In this document: in pieces, positions 53,601 through 64,000 of the stretch
How positions within the stretch are numbered: the stretch's first letter is position 1
How the letters are laid out: every line of letters starts with the position of its first letter
Source of the DNA: Baylisascaris procyonis
Lineage: Eukaryota > Nematoda > Chromadorea > Rhabditida > Ascarididae
Length of the DNA stretch: 64,000 bases
Reading direction: 5' to 3'
Assembly (NCBI GenBank): GCA_037389465.1
Contig: JAZARR010000280.1
Coordinates: forward strand, 186,001-250,000
Position numbers and translations under genes: made by a program
The notes under the pieces: generated by a model
What the model was told of the DNA's origin: nothing
The model's input: only the letters and a program-made list of their open reading frames with translations
Database searches by the model: none

Positions 53601-56600
53601 TTATCTACCTGACTGGTGGGGGGTGGGAGACTTGTATCTATCTTACTGGTGGGGGTGGGGGACTTGTATCTGTCTGACTGGTGGGGGTGGCGGACTTGTA
53701 TCTATCTGACTGGTGGGGGTAGGGGACTTGTATCTATCTGACTGGTGGGGGTGGGGGACTTGTATCTATCTGACTGGTGGGGGTGGGGGACTTTTATCTA
53801 TCTGATTGATGGGGATGGGGGACGTGTATATATCTGATTGGTTGGTTTGTGGACTCGTATGTATCTGACTGGTGGTGGGGTGGGGATTTGTACATATCTG
53901 ACTGGTGGGGGGTGGGAGACTTGTATCTATCTGACTGGTGGGGGTGGGGGACTTGTATCTGTCTGACTGGTAGGGGGTGGCGGACTTGTATCTACGTGAC
54001 TGGTGGGGGTAGGGGACTTGTATCTATCTGACTGGTGGGGGTGGGGGACTTGTATCTATCTGACTGGTGGGGGTGAGGGACTTGTATCTATACGACCGGT
54101 GGGGGTGAGGCAGTTGTATCTATGTGACCGGTGGGTGGTAGGAGACTTGTATCTATCTGGCCGGTGGGGGGTGGGGGACTTGTATCTACCTGACTGGTGG
54201 GGGTAGGAGACTTGTATCTATCTGACTGGTGGGGGTGGGAATTGTACCTATATGACTGGTGGGGGTGAGGACTTGTATCTATCTTACTGGTGGGGGTGGG
54301 GACTGGTATCTGTCTGACTGGTAGTTGGTGGCGGACTTGTATCTACGTGACTGGTGGGGGTAGGGGACTTGTATCTATCCGACTGGTGGGGGTGGGGGAC
54401 TTGTATCTATCTGACTGGTGGGGTGAGGGACTTGTATCTATACGACCGGTGGGGGTGAGGCAGTTGTATCTATGTGACCGGTGGGTGGTAGGAGACTTGT
54501 ATCTTTCTGGCCGGTGGGGGTGGGAGACTTGTATCTACCTGACTGGTGGGGGTGGGGGACTTGTATGTATCTGACCGGTGGGGGTGAGGGACTTGTATCT
54601 ATCTGACCGGTGGGGGTGAGGCAGTTGTATCTATCTGACTGGTGGGTGGTGGGAGACTTGTATCTATCTGACTGGTGGGGGTGGGGGACTTGTATCTATC
54701 TGACTTGTGGGGGTGGGAGACTTGTATCTATCTGACTGGTGGTGGGTGGGGGACCTGTATCTATGTCACTGGTGGGGGCGGGGTACTGTATCTATCTGGC
54801 TGGTGCTTGATGGGGGACCTGTATCTATCTGACTGGTGGGGGTGGGTGACTTGTATCAATGTGACTGGTGGGGGGTGGGGGACTGGTATCTGTCTGAGTG
54901 GTGAGGGTGGGAGACTTGTATATATCTGACTGGTGGGGGTGGCAGACTTGTGTCTATCTGACTGGTGGGGGGTGGGGGACTTTTATCTATCTGATTAATG
55001 GGGGATGGGGGACGTGTATATATCTGACTGGTGAGGGGTGGAGGACTTGTATCCGTCTGACTGGTTGGTTTGTGGACTTGTACGTATCTGACTGGTGGTG
55101 GGGTGGGGACTTGATCTGACTGGTGGGGTGTGGGGGACTTGTATCTGACTGGTTCGGGTGGGGGACTTGTACCTATATGACTGGTGGGCAGTTGGGGACT
55201 TGTATCTATACTTGTATCTCTCCGACTGGTGGGGGGTTGGGGACTTGTATCTGTCTGACTGGTGGGGGTGGGAGACCTGTATCTATCTGACTGGTGGGGT
55301 GTGGGGGCCTATATGTATCTGACTGGTGGGGGGCAGGGGACTTGTATCTATCTGACTGGTGGGTGGTGGGGCACCTGTATCTATCTGACTGTTGGGGTTG
55401 GGGACCTGCTAAGTGACTGGTTGGGGTGGGAGACTTGTATCTATCTGATGGGGGCTGGGTGGGGGACTGTTATCTAGCTGAGTGATGGGGATGGGGGACG
55501 TGTATATATCTGACTGGTTGGTTTGTGGACTTGTATGTATCTGACTGGTGGTGGGGTGGGGATTTGTACATATCTGACTGGTGGGAGGTGGAGGACTTGT
55601 ATCTGTCTGACTGGTTGGTTTGTGGACTTGTACGTATCTGACTGGTGGTGGGGTGGGGACCTGTACATATCTGACTGGTGAGGGGTGGGAGACTTGTATC
55701 TATCTGACCGGTGTGTATGGGGGACTTGTATCTATCTTACTGGTAGGGGTGGGGACTTGTATCTGTCTAACTGGTGGGGTTGGGGGACTTGTATCTACGT
55801 GACTGGTGGGGTGGGGGACTTGTCTCTGTCTGACTGGTGGGGGGTGGGGGACTTGTATCTACGTGACTGGTGGGGGTAGGGGACTTGTATCTATCCGACT
55901 GGTGGGGGTGGGGGACTTTTATCTATCTGACTGGTGGGGGTGAGGGACCTGTATCTATCTGACTGGTGGGGGGTGGGGCAGTTGTTCTATCTGACCGGTG
56001 GGTGGTGGGAGATTTGTATCTATGTGACCGGTGGGGGGTGGGTCACTTGTATCTATCTGACTGGTGGGAGGTGGGGGACTTGTATCTGTCTGACGGCTGG
56101 TGGTGGGAGACTTGTATATATCTGACTGGTGGGGGTGGCAGACTTGTATCTATCTGACTGGTGGGGGTAGGGGACCTGTATGTATCTGACTGGTGGGGGC
56201 AGGGGACTTGTATCTATCTGATGGTGGGGTGGGACACTTGTATCTATCTGAGTGGTGGGGGCGGGGAACTTGTATCTATCTGACTGGTGGGTGGTGGGGC
56301 ACCGTATCTATGTGACTGTTGGCCTAGGGGACCTGTACCTATATGACTGGTGGGGGTAAGGGAATTGTACCTATATGATTGGTGGGGGGTGGGGACTTGT
56401 ACATGTCTGACTGGTGGGGGTGGGAGACTTGTATCTATCTGACCGGTGGGGGTGGGGGACTTGTATCTATCTGACTGGTGGGGGGTGGGGGACTTGTATC
56501 TGTCTAACTGTTGGGGGGTGGGGGACTTGTATCTACGTGACTGGTGGGGGTAGGGGACTTGTATCTATCCGACTGGTGGGGGTGGGGGACTTGTATCTAT

Positions 56601-57719
56601 CTGACCGGTGGGGGTGGGGCAGTTGTATCTATCCGGCTGGTTAGGGTGGGAGACTTGTATCTATCTGACCGATGGGGGTGGGGACTTGTATCTATCTGAC
56701 TGGTGGGGGTTTGAGACTTGTATCTATCTGACTGGTGGGGGTTTGAGACTTGTATCTATCTGACTGGTGGGCTGTGGCGGCCTATATGTATCTGACTGGT
56801 GGGGGGCAGGGGACTTGTATCTATCTGACTGGTGGGGGTGGGAGACGTGTATCTATCTGACCAGTGGGTGTGGGGGACTTGTATCTATGTGACTGGTGGG
56901 GGTGGGGACTTGTATCTGTCTGACTGGTGGGGGTGGGGACTTGTATCTACGTGACTGGTGGGGGTAGGGGACTTGTATCTATCCGACTGGTGGGCGTGGG
57001 GGACTTGTATCTATCTGACTGGTGGGGGTGAGGGACTTGTATCTATCTGACCCATGGGGTGGGAGACTTGTATCTATCTGACCGGCGTGTGGTGGGGGAC
57101 CTGTATCTATCTGACAGGTGGGGGTGGGGGACTTCTATCTCTCTGACTGGTGGGTCGTGGGGGACTTGTATGTGACTGGTGGGGGTGGGAGAATTTTATC
57201 TATCTGATTGATTTGGCGTGGGGGACGTGTATATATCTGACTGGTGAGGGGTGGGGGCTTGTATCTATCTGACTGGTTGGTTTGTGGACTTGTATGTATC
57301 TGACTGGTGGTGGGGTGGGGACTTGTACATATCTGACTGGTGGACTGTGGGAGACTTGTATCTATCTGACCGGTGGGGGTGGAAGACTTGTATCTATCTT
57401 ACTGGTGGGGGGTGGGGACTTGTGTCTACGTGACTAGTGGGGGTAGGGGACTCGTATCTATCCGACTGGTGGGGGTGGGGGACTTGTATCTATCTAACCG
57501 GTGCGGGGTGGGGCAGTTGTATCTACCTGACCGGTGGGGGGTGGGAGATTTGCGTCTATCTGACCGGTGGGGGGTGGGGACTGGTATCTGTCAGAGTGGT
57601 GGGGGTGGGAGACTTGTATATATCTGACTGGTGGGGGTGGCAGACTTGTGTCTATCTGACTGGTGCGGGTGGGGGACCTGTATCTATCTGACTGGTGGGG
57701 GTGGGGGACTTCTATCTCT

Positions 57720-60700
57720 CTGACTGGTGGGTGGTGGGGGACTTGTATGTGACTGGTGGGGGTGGGAGACCTGTATATATCTGACTGGTGGGGTGGGAGA
57801 CTTGTATCTATCTGACTGGTGGGCTGTGGGGGCCCATATGTATCTGACTGGTGGGGGGCAGGGGACTTGTATCTATCTGACTGGTGGGTGGTGGGGCACC
57901 TGTATCTATCTGACTGGTGGGGTTGGGGACGTGTTAAGTGACTGGTGGGGGTTGGGAGACTTGTATCTATCCTACTGGTGGGGTTGGGGGACTTGTATCT
58001 GTCTGACTGGTAGGGGGTGGCGGACTTGTATCTACGTGACTGGTGGGGGTAGGGGACTTGTATCTATCCGACTGGTGGGGGTGGGGGACTTGTATCTATC
58101 TGACTGGTGGGGGTGATGGACTTGTATCTATCTGACCGGTGGGGGTGAGGCAGTTGTATCTATCTGACCGGTGGGTGGTGGGAGACTTGTATCTATCTGA
58201 CCGGTGGGGGTGGGGGACTTGTATCTATCTGACTGGTGGGGGTTTGAGACTTGTATCTATCTGACTGGTGGGGGTGGGGTACTTGTATCTATCTGACTGG
58301 TGCTTGATGGGGGACCTGTATCTATCTGAGTGGTGGGGGTGGCTGACTTATCTATCTGACTGGTGGGTGGTGGGGAACTTGTATCTATCTGACTGGTGGG
58401 GAGTGGAGGACTTTTATCTATCTAATTGATGGGGGATGGGGGACGTGTATATATCTGACTGGTGAGGGGTGGGGGACTTGTACCTATATGGCCGGTTGGG
58501 GTTAGGGGAATTGTATCTATATTTGTATGTATCTGTCTGACTGGTAGGATGTGGGGACTTGTATCTATCTAACTGGTGGGTGGTTTGAGACTTGTATCTA
58601 TATGACCGGTGGGTAATGGGGGAATTGTATCTATCTGACTGGTGGGGGGTGGGGGACTTGTGTCTGTCTGAGTGGTGGGGGTGGGAGACTTGTATTTATC
58701 TGACTGGTGGGGGTGAGGGACTTGTATCTATCTGACCGGTGGGGGTGAGGCAGTTGTATCTATCTGACCGGTAGGTGGTGGGAGACTTATATCTATCTGA
58801 CCGGTGGGGGTGGGGGACTTGTATCTATGTGATTGGTGGGGGTGGGGGACTTGTATCTGTCTGACTGGTGGGGGTGGGAGACTTGTATCTATCTGACTGG
58901 TGGTGGGTGGGGACCTGTATCTATGTGACTGGTGGGGGTGGGGTACTTGTATCTCTCTGGCTGGTGCTTGATGGGTGACCTGTATCTATCTGACTGGTAG
59001 GGGTGGGTGACTTGTATCTATCTGACTGGTGGGGGTGGCAGACGTGTGTCTATCTGACTGGTGGGGGCTGGGGGACGTGTATATATCTGACTGGTGAGGG
59101 GTGGAGGACTTGTATCTGTCTGACTGGTTGGTTTGTGGACTTGTATGTATCTGACTGGTGGTGGGGTGGGGAGTTGTACATATCTGACTGGTGGGGGGGG
59201 GACTTGTATCTACGTGACAGGTGGGGTGAGGCAGTTGTATTTATCTGACCGGTGGGTGGTGGGAGACTTGTATCTATCTGACTGGTGGGGTGGGGGACTT
59301 GTATCTGTCTGAGTGGTGGGGGTGGGAGACTTGTATCTATCTGACTGGTGGGGGTGGGGTACTTGTATCTATCTGACTGGTGCTTGATGGGGGACCTGTA
59401 TCTATCTGAGTGGTGGGGGTGGGGACTTGTATCTATCTGACTGGTGGGGGGTGGGAACTGGTATCTGTCAGAGTGGTGGGGTTGGAGGGCTTGTATCTAT
59501 CTGACTGGTGGGGGTAGGGGACTTGTATCTATCCGACTGGTGGGGGCGGGGGACTTGTATCTATCTGACTGGTGGGGGTGAGGGACTTGTATCTATCTGA
59601 CCGGTGGGGTGAGGCAGTTGTATTTATCTGACCGGTGGGTGGTGGGAGACTTGTATTTATCTGACTGGTGGGGGGTGGGGGACTTGTATCTGTCTGAGTG
59701 GTGGGGGTGGGAGACTTGTATCTATCTGACTGGTGGGGGTGGGGTACTTGTATCTATCTGACTGGTGCTTGATGGGGGACCTGTATCTATCTGACTGGTG
59801 GGGGTGGGGGACTTGTATCTATCTGACTGGTGGGGGGTGGGAACTGGTATCTGTCAGAGTGGTGGGGTTGGAGGGCTTGTATCTATCTGACTGGTGGGGG
59901 TGAGGGACTTGTATCTGTCTGACCGGTGGGTGGTGGGAGACTTGTATCTATCTGACTGGTGGGGGTGAGGGACTTGTATCTATATGACTGGTGGGGGGTG
60001 GGGGACTTGTATCTGTCTGATGGTGGGGGTGGGACACTTGTATCTATCTGAGTGGTGGGGGGACTTGTATCTATCTGACTTGTGGGTGGTGGGGAACTTG
60101 TATGTATCTGACTGGTGGGGTGGGGAGCTTGTATCTATCTGACTGGTGGGGGGTGGGGGACTTTTATCTATCTAATTGATGGGGGATGGGGGACGTGTAT
60201 ATATCTGACTGGTGAGGGGTGGAGGGCTTGTATCTATCTGACTGGTTGGTTTGTGGACTTGTATGTATCAGACTGGTGGTGGGGTGGGGACTTGTACATA
60301 CCTGACTGGTGGGGGTGGGAGACTTGTATCTATCTGACTGGTGGGGGTGAGGGACTTGTATCTATCTGACCGGTGGGGGGTGGGGCAGTTATTCTATCTG
60401 ACCGGTGGGTGGTGGGAGATTTGCATCTATGTGACCGGTGGGGGGTGGGTCACTTTTATCTATCTGACTGGTGGGGGGTGGGGGACTTGTATCTGTCTAA
60501 CTGCTGGGGGTGGGAGTCTTGTATATATCTTACTGGTGGGGGTGGCGGACTTGTATCTATCTGACTGGTGGTGGGTGGGGGACTTGTATCTGTCTGACTG
60601 CTGGGGGTGGGAGACTTGTATCTGTCTGACTGGTGGGGGTGGGAGACTTGTATCTATCTGACTGGTGGGGGTGGGGTACTTGTATCTATCTGACTGGTGC

Positions 60701-63700
60701 TTGATGGGGGACCTGTATCTGTCTGACTGGTGGGGGTGGGGGACTTGTATCTATCTGACTGGTGGGGGTGGGGACTGGCATGTGTCAGAGTGGTGGGGGT
60801 GGGGCACCTGTATGTATCTGACTGGGGGGGCAGGGGACTTGCATCTGTCTGATGGTGGGGTGGGACACTTGTATCTATCTGAGTGGTGGGGGGTATACTT
60901 GTATCTATCTGACTTGTGGGTGGTGGGGAACTTGTATCTATCTGACTGGTGGGGGGTGGGGGACTTTTATCTATCTAATTGATGGGGGATGGGGGACGTG
61001 TATATATCTGACTGGTGAGGGGTGGAGGACTTGTATCTGTCTGACTGGTTGGTTTGTGGACTTGTATGTATCTGACTGGTGGTGGGGTGGGGACTTGTAC
61101 GTATCTGACTGGTGGGGGGTGCGGACTTGTATCTACGTGACTGGTGGGGGTAGGGGACTTGTATCTATCCGACTGGTGGGGGCGGGGGAATTGTATCTAT
61201 CTGACTGGTGGGGGTGAGGGACTTGTATCTATCTCACCGGTGGGGGTGAGGCAGTTGTATTTATCTGACCGGTGGGGGGTGGGGGACTTGTATCTGTCTG
61301 AGTGGTGGGGGTGGGAGACTTGTATCTATCTGACTGGTGGGGGTGGGGTACTTGTATCTATCTGACTGGTGCTTGATGGGGGACCTGTATCTATCTGACT
61401 GGTGGGGGTGGGGGACTTGTATCTATCTGACCGGTGGGTGGTGGGAGACTTGTATGTGACTGGTGGGGGTGGGAGACCTGTATATATCTGACTGGTGGGG
61501 TGGGAGACTTCTATCTATCTGACTGGTGGGCTGTGGGGGCCCATATGTATCTGACTGGTGGGGGGCAGGGGACTTGTATCTATCTGACTGGTGGGGTTGG
61601 GGACGTGTTAAGTGACTGGTGGGGGTTGGGAGACTTGTATCTATCCTACTGGTGGGGTTGGGGGACTTGTATCTGTCTGACTGGTAGGGGGTGGCGGACT
61701 TGTATCTACGTGACTGGTGGGGGTAGGGGACTTGCATCTATCCGACTGGTGGGGGTGGGGGACTTGTATCTATCTGACTGGTGGGGGTGAGGGACTTGTA
61801 TCTATCTGACCGGTGGGGGTGAGGCAGTTGTATCTATCTGACCGGTGGGTGGTGGGAGACTTGTATCTATCTGACCGGTGGGGGTGGGGGACTTGTATCT
61901 ATCTGACTGGTGGGGGTGGGGTACTTGTATCTATCTGACTGGTGCTTGATGGGGGACCTGTATCTATCTGAGTGGTGGGGGTGGCTGACTTGTATCTATC
62001 TGACTGGTGGGTGGTGGGGAACTTGTATCTATCTGACTGGTGGGGAGTGGAGGACTTTATCTGTCTAATTGATGGGGGATGGGGGACGTGTATATATCTG
62101 ACTGGTGAGGGGTGGGGGACTTGTACCTATATGGCCGGTTGGGGTTAGGGAATTGTATCTATATTTGTATGTATCTGTCTGACTGGTAGGATGTGGGGAC
62201 TTGTATCTATCTAACTGGTGGGTGGTTTGAGACTTGTATCTATATGACCGGTGGGTAATGGGGGAATTGTATCTATCTGCCTGGTGGGGGGTGGGGGACT
62301 TGTGTCTGTCTGAGTGGTGGGGGTGGGAGACTTGTATTTATCTGACTGGTGGGGGTGAGGGACTTGTATCTATCTGACCGGTGGGGGTGAGGCAGTTGTA
62401 TCTATCTGACCGGTAGGTGGTGGGAGACTTATATCTATCTGACCGGTGGGGGTGGGGGACTTGTATCTATGTGATTGGTGGGGGTGGGGGACTTGTATCT
62501 GTCTGACTGGTGGGGGTGGGAGACTTGTATCTATCTGACTGGTGGTGGGTGGGGACCTGTATCTATGTGACTGGTGGGTTTGGGGTACTTGTATCTCTGG
62601 CTGGTGCTTGATGGGTGACCTGTATCTATCTGACTGGTGGGGTGGGTGACTTGTATCTATCTGACTGGTGGGGGTGGCAGACGTGTATCTATCTGACTGG
62701 TGGGGGTGGGGGACCTGTATGTATCTGACTGGTGGGGGAGGGGACTTGTATCTGACTGACTGGTGGGGTGGGAGACTTGTATCTATCTGACTGGTGGGGG
62801 TGGGGTACTTGTATCTATCTGACTGGTGGGATGGGGGACCTGTATCTATCTGAGTGGTGGGGGTGGGGACTTGTATCTATCTGACTGGTGGGGGTGGGAA
62901 CTGGTATCTGTCAGAGTGGTGGGGTTGGAGGGCTTGTATCTATCTGACTGGTGGGGGTAGGGGACTTGTATCTATCCGACTGGTGGGGGCGGGGGACTTG
63001 TATCTATCTGACTGGTGGGGGTGAGGGACTTGTATCTATCTGACCGGTGGGGTGAGGCAGTTGTATTTATCTGACCGGTGGGTGGTGGGAGACTTGTATT
63101 TATCTGACTGGTGGGGGTGGGGGACTTGTATCTGTCTGAGTGGTGGGGGTGGGAGACTTGTATCTATCTGACTGGTGGGGGTGGGGTACTTGTATCTATC
63201 TGACTGGTGCTTGATGGGGGACCTGTATCTATCTGACTGGTGGGGGTGGGGGACTTGTATCTATCTGACTGGTGGGGGGTGGGAACTGGTATCTGTCAGA
63301 GTGGTGGGGTTGGAGGGCTTGTATCTATCTGACTGGTGGGGGTGAGGGACTTGTATCTGTCTGACCGGTGGGTGGTGGGAGACTTGTATCTATCTGACTG
63401 GTGGGGGTGAGGGACTTGTATCTATATGACTGGTGGGGGGGTGGGGGACTTGTATCTGTCTGATGGTGGGGGTGGGACACTTGTATCTATCTGAGTGGTG
63501 GGGGGGACTTGTATCTATCTGACTTGTGGGTGGTGGGGAACTTGTATGTATCTGACTGGTGGGGTGGGGAGCTTGTATCTATCTGACTGGTGGGGGGTGG
63601 GGGACTTTTATCTATCTAATTGATGGGGGATGGGGGACGTGTATATATCTGACTGGTGAGGGGTGGAGGGCTTGTATCTATCTGACTGGTTGGTTTGTGG

Positions 63701-63800
63701 ACTTGTATGTATCAGACTGGTGGTGGGGTGGGGACTTGTACATACCTGACTGGTGGGGGTGGGAGACTTGTATCTATCTGACCGGTGGTTGTGGGGGACT
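57720..63800 (+). repeat. About 2.5-kb block duplicated at 3.4-3.7 kb offset
   Basis: 57.7-60.4 kb recurs at 61.4-63.8 kb. Landmarks: GGCCCATATGTATCTGACTG near 57832 and 61548, GGACGTGTTAAGTGACTGG near 57927 and 61601, and TGGGGAGCTTGTATC near 60121 and 63565. The offset falls stepwise from about 3.71 to 3.44 kb, so units were lost in one copy. Confidence 0.86.
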
Positions 63801-64000
63801 TGTATCTATCTTGCTGGTGGAGGTTTGGACTTGTATCTGTCTAACTGGTGGGGGGTGGGGGACTTGTTTCTACGCGACATTTGGGGTGGGGGACTTGTAT
63901 CTGTCTGACTGGTGGGGGTGGGGGACTTGTATCTACGTGACTGGTGGGGGTAGGGGACTTGTATCTATCTGACTGGTGGGGGTGAGGGACTTGTATCTAT

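Larger units (their letters stand above)
27645..64000 (+). repeat. 36-kb G-rich minisatellite, unit about 32-33 bp, extends past the right edge
   Basis: The basic unit on the plus strand is GGGGACTTGTATCTATCT followed by GACTGGTGGGGGTG. The length is 31-34 bases depending mostly on G-run length, and roughly 1,100 units fill the region. All units seen have the same orientation and no non-repeat sequence interrupts them. Common variants are GACCGG for GACTGG, TATATGACTGG, TATCCGACTGG, GTACCTATATG and GGTGGGCAGT. Longer units of about 44 bases carry an extra copy of a 12-base ACTTGTATCTAT segment. Left-hand units (27.6-34 kb) are more varied, while the right-hand part contains large near-identical duplicated blocks. 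G-runs per unit (GG, GGGGG, GGGGG) make it a strong candidate for G-quadruplex formation. Open frames on both strands (up to 245 codons) result from the repeat: 33-base units give DLYLSDWWGVG or TCIYLTGGGWG periodic peptides. They are not annotated as genes. Confidence 0.98.

Noticed and set aside
27645..64000. CRISPR array
   Set aside because: There are no spacers of unique sequence: the whole unit is repeated, and the setting is an animal genome with introns.
27645..64000. Telomere
   Set aside because: The unit is 32-33 bp and no TTAGGC (nematode) or TTAGG arrays occur. A subtelomeric position remains possible but is unproven.

Overview
The window looks like an animal nuclear genome, most likely a nematode. 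Evidence: AT-rich intronic DNA, short coding exons separated by introns of roughly 0.3-2 kb, acceptors close to TTTCAG, a BEL/Pao retrotransposon fragment, an RTE-type non-LTR fragment, several (TA)n tracts, and two recognisable animal protein families (TAO-type kinase coiled coil and mRNA cap methyltransferase). The species cannot be named from sequence alone.

Layout. 1-2400 (minus strand): a piece resembling the coiled-coil part of a TAO (Ste20-family) kinase is joined, in the same reading frame, to the 5' part of a BEL/Pao element (gag with zinc knuckles and the start of the protease region). 4155-15853 (plus strand): a long multi-exon C2H2 zinc-finger gene. About eleven exons were traced by matching splice phases, giving two clusters of fingers separated by an acidic/Ser-rich linker. 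The reading frame is broken in one exon by what look like two single missing bases, and two in-frame TAA codons are present. 16978-18280: a 5'-truncated, rearranged RTE element (minus strand) flanked by TA tracts. 21524-27426 (plus strand): six exons encoding the C-terminal half of an mRNA cap guanine-N7 methyltransferase (RNMT/ABD1 family), one with an apparent single-base loss. The upstream half with the SAM-binding motif was not found.

27645-64000: about 220 bases after the RNMT stop codon the sequence becomes a single uninterrupted, one-orientation, G-rich minisatellite with a unit of about 32-33 bp. It fills the remaining 36 kb and runs off the window. It has structure at several scales: longer variant units of about 44 bp, ordered blocks of marker units, a ~708 bp higher-order repeat, and kilobase-sized internal duplications (offsets about 0.53, 2.55, 3.4-3.7, 7.54 and 9.2 kb). 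Open frames inside it are a by-product of the unit (11-residue periodic peptides) and are not treated as genes.

The genes do not form a pathway. The two host genes share only strand and neighbourhood. The most distinctive items are the giant G-rich array abutting an essential RNA-capping gene, the in-frame kinase/BEL chimera, and the phase-consistent but interrupted zinc-finger gene.
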